This document shows, one piece after another, positions 1 through 9,412 of a DNA stretch of 64,000 nt; positions within the stretch are counted from its first letter, which is position 1, and every line of letters begins with the position of its first letter. The stretch lies in assembly GCA_025358055.1 (NCBI GenBank), contig JANYKV010000151.1:1-64000 (forward strand), read 5' to 3'. Source of the stretch: Gemmatimonadota bacterium (GTDB taxonomy: Bacteria > Gemmatimonadota > Gemmatimonadetes > Gemmatimonadales > GWC2-71-9). The translations under genes and the position numbers were made by a program. Under the pieces are notes generated by a model. The model worked only from the letters and a program-made list of their open reading frames with translations, was not told where the DNA came from and made no database searches.

Positions 1-460
1 CCGAGGGCTTCTCTACGATGCGAGTCATGTAACCCTCCGCATCGGTGACCACCACCCCGAACCGTTGATAGTCTTCGACTTCCTTGGCCCAGATGATGCC
101 ATCCCCTTTGGCCCGTTGGATGAGCGAGAGGTCGGCCTCGAACACCGTGTCGACAAACACGATAAGGACCGGCTCTCGGATGAACGGGCGCGCCAGATTG
201 ACCGCCCCGGCCGTACCGTCCTGCACGGTCTGTTCAATGTACCGGCAGGGATAGCCATAGCGTCCAGTGGCGTAGGCCTCCACCTGCTCCTTGAGATGAC
301 CGGTGATGAAAATGAGCTCCGTGACATCGAGCCCGCGGAGTCGGTCCATCACCCAGTCCATGACCGGGCGGCCGGCGACCTTGAGCATCGGCTTCGGCAC
401 GAGGTGGGTGTGGGGCCGGAGCCGGGTGCCCTTCCCTGCCAAGGGAATGATGACTTGCAC
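1..460 (-). CDS. NDP-sugar nucleotidyltransferase (glucose-1-phosphate thymidylyl/uridylyltransferase-like), 3' end outside window
   Basis: Reverse-strand translation from a GTG: VQVIIPLAGKGTRLRPHTHLVPKPMLKVAGRPVMDWV..., the classical GxGTRLRP...KPML signature; runs off the window edge. Confidence 0.85.
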   Translation of the reverse strand, partial: MQVIIPLAGKGTRLRPHTHLVPKPMLKVAGRPVMDWVMDRLRGLDVTELIFITGHLKEQVEAYATGRYGYPCRYIEQTVQDGTAGAVNLARPFIREPVLIVFVDTVFEADLSLIQRAKGDGIIWAKEVEDYQRFGVVVTDAEGYMTRIVEKPS

Positions 461-462
461 GA

Positions 463-813
463 TCAGCTCCTCCCGTATCGGTCGTTGATCCGGACCAGGT
501 CGTCGAGCTCCGGCGTGGAGGCCTCCAGCACGTCGCTATCGACGATCGCTTCGATTTGGTGAATCAACTTCGCGGGAATATGCACCGAGTCTCCCGCCTT
601 GAAGGAACGGTCGACCAGCTTGTCCCCCGGTTGGGTGCGCAAGATGAGCTCGCCGCGGAGCACATGCATGGTCTCATCTTTGAAGTTGTGATATTGACAC
701 GACAGCACGTGGCCGGCCTTCACGTGCAGGATTTTGCCGACGTAGCGATCCGTCCGAGCCCAAATGAGTTCATAGCCCCAGGGCTTCTCTACCCGATATG
801 GAACATCGGCCAT
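463..813 (-). CDS. Cupin protein, mannose-6-phosphate isomerase type II-like
   Basis: MADVPYRVEKPWGYELIWARTDRYVGKILHVKAGHVLSCQYHNFKDETMHVLRGEL; the longer 463..1095 ORF call overlaps the ferredoxin gene, so the internal ATG at 813 is preferred. Confidence 0.8.
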   Translation of the reverse strand: MADVPYRVEKPWGYELIWARTDRYVGKILHVKAGHVLSCQYHNFKDETMHVLRGELILRTQPGDKLVDRSFKAGDSVHIPAKLIHQIEAIVDSDVLEASTPELDDLVRINDRYGRS

Positions 814-1385
814 CAACCCTCCGCTGCGCGTAGTTCGAATGAAGGAGGCGAGGTAATGCAGGCCCGCACGCACACTCCGCATCCCACGCACCCTTCGCGT
901 TTGAGCACCGGATGCCCCGCACTGTCCATCTCGAGCGCCGTGGGACCAACCGGGCACGCTTCCGCGCACACCGCGCAGGTCGTACCGTGAAATGTCACGC
1001 ACCGCTCGGCCAGGAACTCCAACTGCCCCAAACGGTAGCCCGCCCAGAGGTCGGAAGGAAGGCTGAGAGCCCCGGTTGGACAGGCTCTGGTGCATGGCAT
1101 ATCAGCGCACACGATGCACGGTTGCGTTTGGGGCTCGATATAGGGTGTCCCCGCGGCCAGGCCACCACTCGGTGGCACTTTGAGAATTGCCTGGACGGGA
1201 CAGACCGGCATGCAATCGCCGCACCGAGTACAGGTAGCGAGGAAGGCGACCTCGGTAATCGCGCCGGGGGGGCGGAAATACCGCTGGTGCACCAGCCGCT
1301 CCTCGGTTTGTTCGAGGATGCGACCGAACCAATGCCCCATGCTGTCGCGGAAGAAATCGCGCCGGTCCGTCTCACCAAATCGCAT
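813..1385 (-). CDS. 4Fe-4S ferredoxin-type protein, NapF/NapG-like
   Basis: Multiple CxxCxxCxxxCP motifs (CTRCGDCMPVCP, CIVCADMPCTRACP, CAVCAEACP, CVGCGVCVRAC). Confidence 0.8.
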   Translation of the reverse strand: MRFGETDRRDFFRDSMGHWFGRILEQTEERLVHQRYFRPPGAITEVAFLATCTRCGDCMPVCPVQAILKVPPSGGLAAGTPYIEPQTQPCIVCADMPCTRACPTGALSLPSDLWAGYRLGQLEFLAERCVTFHGTTCAVCAEACPVGPTALEMDSAGHPVLKREGCVGCGVCVRACITSPPSFELRAAEG

Positions 1386-1391
1386 AGGCGG

Positions 1392-2576
1392 TCACGGCGC
1401 AAATAGCGGAAATACGGTCGCGGTCAGTTGCTTCAGAAGCCCGTCGAAAATCACGCCAAAGTCCGGATGACCCGGGCCCTCATCCGGCGGCGCCGAATTG
1501 AATACGGCAATGACGCCGGTTCGCGACTCGGGGTGTATGTAAAAGAAAGAGCGAAAGCCGCGCTGGCTCCCAGTGTGCCCAAAGAATCGGCGGCCGTCCC
1601 GTTTCAACGTAAAGAAGATGAGACCGATGGAGCCCTCCTCTCCGACGGGAAGGACCGGCCGCCACATCTCCTCGAGCGAAGATCGCTTGAGAACAACGAT
1701 CGGCCCTTTGGCACCCGGACCGTTCCCGAGAAGAAACTGGAGGTACCGCTCCATGTCTGGAAGAGGTGCATTGAGGCCACCGTTCGACACCGTGATCCCG
1801 GTGTCGAAATCGAGTCCGTTCGCGACCGCCTTCCCATCCACGACAGTGTAGTTATTGGAGCGGTCTGAGAGCAGATGGTATGGAGTGACGTCGAAATAAC
1901 TCTTGTACATTCCCAGCGGCTTGAGAATGTTCTTGTCGATGTAGACCTCGAAATCGTCTCCGGTCAACTTCTCGATCACCCGTCCCAGAAAAATAATCCC
2001 AGGATTGGAGTAGCTGAATTTCGAGCCGGGTGGAAACAGGATTTCGGTGTAGGGCATCATCGCAACCAATTGCGACCACTCATGGGGCTCGAAGGGCTGC
2101 CAGGGCTTGTCGCCTCCCCACGGCCAGGTCGGGTTGCGGAATCCGGACGAGTGCGACATGAGCTGGCGGATAGTGATGGCTTCCATTTTCCCGAACGGAT
2201 TGTGGACCGCCATGAGTTCGGGCACGTATCTCACGATGGGATCATCGAGCGAGAGGAGGCCTCGATCCCGGAGCTGCATAATCGCAATGCCGGTGAGCGT
2301 CTTGGTAATCGACGCCCAATGGTAGATGGTGTTCGCATCGACTTTCCGGTGCTCCGCCACATCGGCGTCGCCATGGAATTCTCGCGATAAGACCGAATCG
2401 GCGGTGAGAAATACGAGGCTCCCCCCGACCACGCCCTCCCGACCCAGGAGGTCGTGAAAGGTGGTGCGAACCTCGGCCCAAGCGGGTTCGAACCCGGCGG
2501 GCCGCTGCCCAGCCACGGGCGCAATGGCCAGGCAGAGCGACCCGATCACGAAGAGGGGTCTCTGAGGCAGTCGCAT
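1392..2576 (-). CDS. Serine hydrolase, beta-lactamase family (class C/PBP-like)
   Basis: SxxK (SITK), YSN (SYSNPG), HTGSQRG; signal peptide begins at MRLPQRPLFVIGSLCLAIAPVAGQ, so the start is placed downstream of the ORF-track start. Confidence 0.85.
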   Translation of the reverse strand: MRLPQRPLFVIGSLCLAIAPVAGQRPAGFEPAWAEVRTTFHDLLGREGVVGGSLVFLTADSVLSREFHGDADVAEHRKVDANTIYHWASITKTLTGIAIMQLRDRGLLSLDDPIVRYVPELMAVHNPFGKMEAITIRQLMSHSSGFRNPTWPWGGDKPWQPFEPHEWSQLVAMMPYTEILFPPGSKFSYSNPGIIFLGRVIEKLTGDDFEVYIDKNILKPLGMYKSYFDVTPYHLLSDRSNNYTVVDGKAVANGLDFDTGITVSNGGLNAPLPDMERYLQFLLGNGPGAKGPIVVLKRSSLEEMWRPVLPVGEEGSIGLIFFTLKRDGRRFFGHTGSQRGFRSFFYIHPESRTGVIAVFNSAPPDEGPGHPDFGVIFDGLLKQLTATVFPLFAP

Positions 2577-2616
2577 CACCCGCGTCCTCTCGCCGACGAC
2601 GTGGAACGGTTTGTCC

Positions 2617-3408
2617 TCATAGCAATGAACGGATCCATCCGCCATCGACCGCGATCGAGCTACCGGTGATGTAACTGGCGCGTTCGGACACCAAGAAAGC
2701 CGCAAGCGCCGCGAACTCACGAGGGTCACCGATGCGCCGCATGGGGATTTGCATCTCCCAGCGTGCTTTGGCCTCTTCTGGGCTGATGGAATCGCGTTTC
2801 GCAACCGCCTCGGCCAATTCTTCCACCCGCTCGGTGAGCGTGTAGCCCGGCAAAATGTTATTCACCGTGATGCCGAGAGTTGCCACCTCGTTCGCGAGAG
2901 TACGGGCAAATCCGGTGACCGCAGCGCGGATGCTATTGGATAGAATCAGGTGTTCGACCGGCTGTTTGACTGCGATGGAGGTGATGTTGAGAATGCGCCC
3001 CCACCGACGTTCTTTCATCCCCGGCAGAACCCCTCGAGTAAACTCCAAGACGCTGTTGAGAAGCAACTTCGTCGCGTCCTCCCACTGCTCCGGGGTGGTT
3101 GCTTCGAAAGGGCCCGACGGCGGCCCTCCCGAGTTGGTGACCAGAATGTCGATGGAACCAACCGCCTTCCGGCCTTCCTCAATAACGCGCGTTGCTTCTC
3201 CGCGCACGGAGACGTCGGCTGCAATCGCGTGGACCGGCACGCCATATCGTGAACGGAGGCCGGAGGCGACCTCGCGCAACGTGTCGGCCCCGCGAGCGCA
3301 CAGGATGAGTGAGGCGCCCTCCGCCGCCAACTCCTCGGCGACCGCACGCCCCAACCCTTTGCTCGATGCGGCTACCAACGCCACTTTGGCTTTAAGTCCA
3401 AGATCCAT
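2617..3408 (-). CDS. SDR family oxidoreductase
   Basis: Rossmann AASSKGLGRAVAEELA, NSGGPPSGPFE, C-terminal YITGSSIAVDGGW. Confidence 0.88.
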   Translation of the reverse strand: MDLGLKAKVALVAASSKGLGRAVAEELAAEGASLILCARGADTLREVASGLRSRYGVPVHAIAADVSVRGEATRVIEEGRKAVGSIDILVTNSGGPPSGPFEATTPEQWEDATKLLLNSVLEFTRGVLPGMKERRWGRILNITSIAVKQPVEHLILSNSIRAAVTGFARTLANEVATLGITVNNILPGYTLTERVEELAEAVAKRDSISPEEAKARWEMQIPMRRIGDPREFAALAAFLVSERASYITGSSIAVDGGWIRSLL

Positions 3409-3411
3409 GGG

Positions 3412-3786
3412 TCACTTCTGTCGGAGGTAGTTATCGGTCTTGGCCAACCAATCCGCGCGCGGCGGGCAAAAAATATCGACGTCGATGCAGTCCTCGAGCG
3501 CCTCCGCTTGGTGCGGCACGTTGCTCGGGATGACCAGCACCTCTCCGGCACGCACATCGACCGTTTCTTCGAGATTCTCACCGATCCAGAAGCGCAGCGA
3601 TCCCGACAGGATATAGGCGAGTTGTTCGTTCTCATGTGAGTGCTTTGGAACGACACAGCCCTTGTCGAGAAAGATCTGGGCGATCATCATCCGGTCGCCG
3701 GTGACGATGCGGCGCGTGAGCTTATCGTTCAAGCGCTCTTTCGGCATGTCGTCCCAGCGGTATCGTTGGGCCTTGGTCAATGACAT
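3412..3786 (-). CDS. Cupin domain protein
   Basis: MSLTKAQRYRWDD...VPKHSHENEQLAYILSGSLRFWI...GEVLVIPSNVPHQAEAL; internal start relative to the 3412..4005 ORF. Confidence 0.8.
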   Translation of the reverse strand: MSLTKAQRYRWDDMPKERLNDKLTRRIVTGDRMMIAQIFLDKGCVVPKHSHENEQLAYILSGSLRFWIGENLEETVDVRAGEVLVIPSNVPHQAEALEDCIDVDIFCPPRADWLAKTDNYLRQK

Positions 3787-3844
3787 CGAAACTCCGTTGC
3801 AGTGTGTGAGTTGTCCGGCTTCAGCGTGTCGCTCCTCACGGGTC

Positions 3845-6016
3845 CTACTTGAGCCAGTGTTCGAACCACTGCCGCAATCGCCCCAGCCGATCCACCAGCA
3901 ACCACGGCTCGCCGCTGCGCGAGAGCTCATGGGTCGAGCGGGGATAGCGCACGAACTCGACCGGCACGCCACGCTTCTGGAGCGCCATGAACCACTGCTC
4001 GGCATCCGGTATCGGCGCGCGGTAGTCTTCCTCGGACTGCACCAGGAGGGTCGGGGTCCGAACCCGGCTCACATGATGCATCGGGGAAAGGCTGTCATAG
4101 ATCGCCGGATTCTCCCAGGGTTTGCCGTAGAATTCGAATTCCGTGAGACCCTGTGCATCCGACCCTCCATACCATGACCACCAGTTACTGATCATTCGGT
4201 CGGATTGGGCCGCTTTGAACCGGTTCGTCTTGGTGGTAATCCAGGCGGTCATGAACCCACCATAGGATCCGCCGGCAACTCCCAAGCGAGCGGAATCAAC
4301 GCCCGGGCGCTGGACCGCTTGGTCCACCGCTTTCATCAGATCCTCGTAGTCCTCGGCGCCCCATCGGCCCCGCGTCGCATATGTGAAGTCCGCACCATAC
4401 CCACTCGACCCTCTGGGGTTTGTGAACAGGACCCACATCCCGGCGGCCGCGAGGTTCTGAAATTCGTCGAACCAGTTTTCGCCGTACGCCGCGTGGGGAC
4501 CCCCGTGAATATAGAGCACCAGGGGGTACTTCTTCCCCGCAACATAGCCAAAAGGCCTCATCAGCCACGCTTCGATCTCGAGGTTGCCAACGGACCGATA
4601 GGTAAAGCGTTCGGCGTCCGACCAGGCGATTTCGCTATTCACCTTGTCGTTGAAATGAGACACCTGGCGCTCGCCCGAGCCGTCCGCGCTGGCAACGAAG
4701 AGTTCCGTCGGCTGAGTGAGGCTGGTGACGACGAACGCCAGTTTCCGTCCCTCGGCGTCCGCGGTGGTCCCGCCGAGGCGACGACGCCCCCCGACGATTT
4801 CCCGAATGTCGCGAGAGCGCGGGTCGAGGGCAAAGATTGCAGTCCGGCCGCCGACGGCGGCCGCGAACAGAATTTGTCCCGAGGGCTGCCAGGTGTACCA
4901 CTCCGGCTCATAGGTCCAAGACCCAAGCAAGTTGATCGGCTTCGCCCCGTCCGCCGACACCGAAAACAATCGGGCGGACGAGGTACGCGTCAGCCGTGCG
5001 ATGAAGGTGAGCGCGGAGCCATCCGGCGACCATTCCAGGTTGGTTTCGTCTCCGGCCTGGGAGGTGAGGCGACGGGGCTCCCCGCCCGCGCTGGAGAGGA
5101 CAAAGATGTCGGACTCGTTGCGTGGGGTCTCGTCCCGCTTTGCGTCGTAGGGCAACCGCGCCAACGAGTCTCGTTCGGCCTGGACGACCGAATCCGGGCG
5201 AAGCGCCGGGTCAGCGGTGAAAGCGATCCACCCTCCATCGGGCGACACGGCGACCTGAGCGTGGGAGTACCGAGTGTCCGTCAGCTGCTTCTTGCTCCCC
5301 CCATCCAAAGCGCGGAGCCAAAGCTGCCGAGCTTTCCAGCTCCGTTGAACTCGGGGGCCGGGCAGATACCCCTGGTCGTTGGACTTGTATGTCATTTCCG
5401 TAATGTGGCGTCCGTCGAACCGCGCCGGATCGAGGGGTCGGGTGATGGCGTTGAGTGGGGGTCGAGCCATCGGGACCATCTTGTCATATGGCCCCTTGGA
5501 CAGACTATCGACGGTCGCCGACTCCATGGTGTCCGACCATACGACGACCCGGCTCTTCCGCGCATACGACCCGACCGGCAAACTGTCCACCTCCATCGCT
5601 TCGCCACTCGGCTTGTCCATCCGAAGGGCCCACGTTTTCCCCTTGCTCCCAGGCCGTGCGGAGGTGAAGAGGAGGAGGTTGCCATCCGGCGACCATCGCG
5701 GGCTGGAACTCTCAAGACTCGGCGACGTAAAACGCATCGGCTCCCCGCCATCCGTCGCTGCCACCCAGATCTCGGAATGCCGCTTGTTCTCCGCCTCACG
5801 GACAGTCGTCACCGTCATCGCCACCCACCGACCGTCGGGAGACAGCGCCGCCCCGCTTACCGTCGTGAGGTGATACCAATCGCTCAGGGCGAAGGCACGG
5901 CCCAGCTGCGCGTTCGCCAGCCGCGGCAAACCCAGAATAATGGTCGCTAGGAATCCGATTGCGGAACACCGGCGGAAAACATCGCGGGGCCACAACGAAA
6001 GGACGAACGTAGGCAT
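3845..6016 (-). CDS. S9 family peptidase (prolyl oligopeptidase/acylaminoacyl-peptidase-like)
   Basis: N-terminal WD40-like beta-propeller repeats (WSPDG), GGSYGGFMTAW nucleophile elbow, C-terminal catalytic His region (YPRSTHELSRSGEPWLLVDRL). Confidence 0.92.
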   Translation of the reverse strand: MPTFVLSLWPRDVFRRCSAIGFLATIILGLPRLANAQLGRAFALSDWYHLTTVSGAALSPDGRWVAMTVTTVREAENKRHSEIWVAATDGGEPMRFTSPSLESSSPRWSPDGNLLLFTSARPGSKGKTWALRMDKPSGEAMEVDSLPVGSYARKSRVVVWSDTMESATVDSLSKGPYDKMVPMARPPLNAITRPLDPARFDGRHITEMTYKSNDQGYLPGPRVQRSWKARQLWLRALDGGSKKQLTDTRYSHAQVAVSPDGGWIAFTADPALRPDSVVQAERDSLARLPYDAKRDETPRNESDIFVLSSAGGEPRRLTSQAGDETNLEWSPDGSALTFIARLTRTSSARLFSVSADGAKPINLLGSWTYEPEWYTWQPSGQILFAAAVGGRTAIFALDPRSRDIREIVGGRRRLGGTTADAEGRKLAFVVTSLTQPTELFVASADGSGERQVSHFNDKVNSEIAWSDAERFTYRSVGNLEIEAWLMRPFGYVAGKKYPLVLYIHGGPHAAYGENWFDEFQNLAAAGMWVLFTNPRGSSGYGADFTYATRGRWGAEDYEDLMKAVDQAVQRPGVDSARLGVAGGSYGGFMTAWITTKTNRFKAAQSDRMISNWWSWYGGSDAQGLTEFEFYGKPWENPAIYDSLSPMHHVSRVRTPTLLVQSEEDYRAPIPDAEQWFMALQKRGVPVEFVRYPRSTHELSRSGEPWLLVDRLGRLRQWFEHWLK

Positions 6017-6024
6017 GATAAGTC

Positions 6025-6413
6025 CTAAAAGGATGGAGAAACGCTAATCACGGACTTGCAGCCTGGGGAGACAGGTGTGGCTGCTTGCCCCTGGATCCGC
6101 ACCCGGCCCACATGATTGAAGTCGTAGTCCGGATCTTTGAGGTCGTTGAAACGGTGCCGGCGCTCCGCATTGTCTACCGCCGCCCGGCGCGAGCCAGGAC
6201 GGAATGCGTGAGGTACAGATGAAGCGCAAACTGCCCGAGGGGGTCCTGTGAGTTATTTCGATGGACCACACGCTCCACACCACTCAGCATGCTGCTGGGT
6301 TCGTCTAAGGATGCGGTGATGACGTACGCTACCCTCTGCTGCCGGTACCCCGGCTCGGAGGGCGGCGCGGTTTGAACGGCAGCGAGAATCGTGAGCATGA
6401 CGCTCGGGTGCAT
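6025..6413 (-). pseudogene. Truncated, frameshifted N-terminal remnant of an M1-family metallopeptidase
   Basis: Frame 1: YVITASLDEPSSMLSGVERVVHRNNSQDPLGQFALHLYL; frame 2 continues as FRPGSRRAAVDNAERRHRFNDLKDPDYDFNHVGRVRIQGQAATPVSPG then stops. One missing A in ctcAacgcattccgt restores the expected HLYLNAFRPGS. Confidence 0.7.
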
Positions 6414-6525
6414 CCTGATCTCGGTCGAGGTAAGGAAAGGGGGTGCGCGACACCAGAGCGAAACTTACTGGAATCTTGGGCGTCCGGCACCAGCACCGGC
6501 AACCGGTTCGATGGAGGGAAACGGC

Positions 6526-6553
6526 GCGGGCCCATCCCGAAGGATGGGCCCGC
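6526..6553 (-). terminator. Hairpin downstream of atpH
   Basis: Perfect 12-bp inverted repeat gcgggcccatcc-cgaa-ggatgggcccgc immediately 3' of atpH; no strong T-tract. Confidence 0.65.
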
Positions 6554-6575
6554 GGGAATCAACCCGTCCCCCGGT

Positions 6576-7112
6576 TCAACGCGCCAACAGCTGCCACCGA
6601 AGCCGGGCCATCCGGCGGCGCAACGAGCCATCCAAAATCCGGTCTCCAACCCGAACGATTGCCCCGCCCAAAATCTCAGGGTCGACATCGAAACCGGGAA
6701 TGACTTCCTTCCCCATAACTCGGGTCAACGCCCCCGCAATGCTCCCCCGCAAAGATTCGTCCGGCTCGCGGGCGAGGACGACCGAGGCCCGAAGTCGTCT
6801 AAACTTCACGTCCAGTAAACCGATATAGGCCTTCGCCATCTCCGGAAACAACCCTTGCCGGCCCCGCTTTACTACAGCCTGAAGGAAACCGACGAACTCC
6901 GCGGGTGCCCCCGGAAGGGCGTGCCGCAATAACTGGGCTTTTTCCGCCTTGGTAATCCGGGGTGACATGAGCACGGATTGCACGCGCGGTGAGCCTTGCA
7001 CCGCGACGGCGACCGCATCCATCAGGTCGCCGAAGAGCTCAGCCTTGCCACGTCGTTCACCCAGTTCGAACAACGCTTCGGCGTAATTCAATGCAATGGA
7101 TTCGGCTCTCAA
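6576..7112 (-). CDS. atpH: F-type ATP synthase subunit delta
   Basis: YAEALFELGERRGKAELFGDLM...; position after atpF; ATGA-type overlap. Confidence 0.88.
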   Translation of the reverse strand: MRAESIALNYAEALFELGERRGKAELFGDLMDAVAVAVQGSPRVQSVLMSPRITKAEKAQLLRHALPGAPAEFVGFLQAVVKRGRQGLFPEMAKAYIGLLDVKFRRLRASVVLAREPDESLRGSIAGALTRVMGKEVIPGFDVDPEILGGAIVRVGDRILDGSLRRRMARLRWQLLAR

Positions 7113-7657
7113 TGCGACGTCTCGACTGATCGCAGGTAGTCTTCCACGATCTGACGGTCTTGTGCCGTGTCAAGACGCGTGCTGAGGAGTTTGCCGGCGG
7201 CCGCGAGAGAGAGATCGACGGTGTGCTTGCGGAGATCCGCGATGGCCTTCTCGCGTTCCGCGGCGATTTCCTTTCGGGCGCGCTCAAGCAACGCGTCTTG
7301 CTCTGCCTTCACGCGTTCCATTACGGACGAATGCTCCTTCTCGGCCGCCGCACGGGCTTCAACGAGAAGAGTTTGCGCGAACGCCCTTGCTTCAGAAGTC
7401 GCCTTTTGTTGCGATTCCAGCGCGGCTCGCGCATCCGTATTCATCTTTTCCGCTTCCGCCAGCTGCCGCGCGATCTTCTGTTCCCGCTCTTCCATCGATT
7501 TGATCAGCCGAGGAAACGCGAATTTCCAGAGGAGAAACAGGAGCGTGCCAAAAACGAGCCAGGTCCAGAAAATCAGCCCGAACTCAACCGTGAATGGGCT
7601 TGCTGGCGCACCTTCTCCGCCTTCGGGTACGCGGAGCGCGAACCACGCGATGGTCAT
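7109..7657 (-). CDS. atpF: F-type ATP synthase subunit b
   Basis: Single N-terminal TM helix followed by long Ala/Glu/Lys/Arg-rich coiled coil; operon position. Confidence 0.92.
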   Translation of the reverse strand: MTIAWFALRVPEGGEGAPASPFTVEFGLIFWTWLVFGTLLFLLWKFAFPRLIKSMEEREQKIARQLAEAEKMNTDARAALESQQKATSEARAFAQTLLVEARAAAEKEHSSVMERVKAEQDALLERARKEIAAEREKAIADLRKHTVDLSLAAAGKLLSTRLDTAQDRQIVEDYLRSVETSH

Positions 7658-7667
7658 GGTCGGTGGC

Positions 7668-7952
7668 TCATTTAATCAATTTGAACAACAGCGCGAAGAC
7701 GAGGCCGATGATCGTGGTGCCCTCGAGCAAGATCGCGAAAATGAACGGCCGGCTGGCAATTTCCGCTGCCGCTTCCGGCTGACGGGCGACACCCTCGGCG
7801 ACCGCGCCACCGATCCGGCCCATACCGAGACCGAGGCCCAGAATGGACAGGCCGATGCCGATACCGGCACCGAGAAGGGCGTTGGTGTTCCTCGCCACGG
7901 TCGCCGCGTCCGCACCCGTGGCCTGAAAGAACGCGAGCATGCTGTGAATCAT
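7668..7952 (-). CDS. atpE: F-type ATP synthase subunit c
   Basis: Two TM hairpin with GIGIGLSILGLGLGMGRIGGAVAEGVARQPEAAAEIASRPFIFAILLEGTTIIGLVFALLF. Confidence 0.95.
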   Translation of the reverse strand: MIHSMLAFFQATGADAATVARNTNALLGAGIGIGLSILGLGLGMGRIGGAVAEGVARQPEAAAEIASRPFIFAILLEGTTIIGLVFALLFKLIK

Positions 7953-8207
7953 TGGTCCGTCCTCAATCAAAGTGGAGATTGTCGTTGAGTCGCGCTTCCC
8001 GTGGTCGAGACCACCTCTCCGGAGCGGTCTTCCCAGCGGTCACCCGCCTTCGGCCATCGAGGCCAGCGGATTTTCCCGGCCATTCGTCCGGGTACTCGGG
8101 TGTGTCGCGAAGCACTCTCGCCACACCGATGGCGCAACCTACGCGCCGAGACCTCCATCGCGTCTTCATTGCCGCCGTCATCGACCCGCGGGTCGGGCCA
8201 CCGTTGC

Positions 8208-9074
8208 TCAATGCTCGTGTTGCATCAACCCGATAAATACCGCCGAGAGCAGCGCGAACACATAGGCTTGCAGAACGGCAACAAATAGCTCGAGAGCCAT
8301 GATCGCGACCACGAGTGCCGCCGTGACAACCCCGATGGCCCAATTCCAGACCACGAGGTGACCGAAGAGGAAAATGATCCCGAAGAGTGAGAGAATGACG
8401 AAATGCCCCGCCACCATATTCCCGAACAATCGAACGGCCAGGGCGAACGGCTTCACGAGCTTGCTCATGATCTCAATCGGGATCATCGCGATCGATATGG
8501 CGACGGCGCCCGGGCCGTGCATCCCGGGGATGGAAGGACAGATCGTATGCCAGTAGCCCTTCGGGCCGAGTTTCACGAGCCCGCCGATTTCGACCGCCGC
8601 CATGACAAGGAGCGCCAGCGCCCCCGTAACGGCCAGATTGCTCATCGGCGCGGCACCCCACGGTACCAGACCCAGGAGATTCGCAAAAAGAATGAGGAAA
8701 AACAGCGACATGATGAAGGGAGCGAATTTGGCCCCGGCCGGGCCGATGTTCGCGATGGCGATGTCGTTCCGGACGAAGAGAACCAGCGCCTCGATTGCGT
8801 TGGCAAACCCCTTCGGGGCCTGCTGATGCGCCTTTTGTCGCTCGAGGCTCTTTCCGGCAGACCACATGACGAGGAAGACGAGTGCCGCAGCCAGCGTTAG
8901 GAAGACGACGTGCTTGGTGGGCGTCAAGTTGACCGTCAACGGACCGAGATGCGTATCGGGCCAGCGCTGCCACGAATAGCTCCAAAACGGCTCGAAGCCA
9001 ATCGTATAGGCGTCCGCGCTGTGATGAAGGACGAGTTCGCCGACGTCAACTTCGGGTGTTTGCATCAGCATCAT
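8208..9074 (-). CDS. atpB: F-type ATP synthase subunit a
   Basis: Multi-TM; LVKPFALAVRLFGNMVAGHFVI (conserved Arg helix). Confidence 0.95.
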   Translation of the reverse strand: MMLMQTPEVDVGELVLHHSADAYTIGFEPFWSYSWQRWPDTHLGPLTVNLTPTKHVVFLTLAAALVFLVMWSAGKSLERQKAHQQAPKGFANAIEALVLFVRNDIAIANIGPAGAKFAPFIMSLFFLILFANLLGLVPWGAAPMSNLAVTGALALLVMAAVEIGGLVKLGPKGYWHTICPSIPGMHGPGAVAISIAMIPIEIMSKLVKPFALAVRLFGNMVAGHFVILSLFGIIFLFGHLVVWNWAIGVVTAALVVAIMALELFVAVLQAYVFALLSAVFIGLMQHEH

Positions 9075-9412
9075 CGGACCGGCTGAAGCTCCGAGAAAAG
9101 GAGTGGAATCAATACGCCGAGAAATCCGAACGCCGTAGGGAGCGGCGGGAAAACGCTAGGATCGACCGAAACCGCCACGGCAATGAGCAGGATACCCAAC
9201 ATCCGAAGTCCCATCCCATATGCCCATCGGCGAGCAAACGCTTCAAATTGGGCGGGCCGAACTCCCCGAACAAGCCAGCGAGCAAGCGTCTGCAGCGCGG
9301 TCGCCAACAGCCCGAACAGACCCGCTGCGACCAACGCACCGCTTCCCCACACCAGCACCAGCACGGCGGTCACTCCTGCCGTGAGCACGAGACCCAACCG
9401 AATTGATTTCAC
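9071..9412 (-). CDS. Small membrane protein, ATP synthase subunit I-like
   Basis: Four hydrophobic segments; ATGA overlap with atpB; conserved operon position. Confidence 0.55.
   Translation of the reverse strand: MKSIRLGLVLTAGVTAVLVLVWGSGALVAAGLFGLLATALQTLARWLVRGVRPAQFEAFARRWAYGMGLRMLGILLIAVAVSVDPSVFPPLPTAFGFLGVLIPLLFSELQPVR

Noticed and set aside
2485-2505. gggttcgaaccc palindrome resembling a tRNA T-loop or attB site
   Set aside because: Inside the serine hydrolase coding sequence with no acceptor stem; chance GC-rich palindrome.
4205-5950. 581-aa plus-strand ORF
   Set aside because: Antisense shadow of the S9 peptidase in GC-rich DNA; Arg/Pro/Gly-rich translation without motifs.
7668-7952. 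Possible Na+-translocating ATP synthase c-subunit
   Set aside because: Aligned with the Ilyobacter-type c-subunit, the Gln in helix 1 and the Ser/Tyr near the catalytic Glu are absent (GMG, LLEGTTII); a proton-type c-subunit is more likely.
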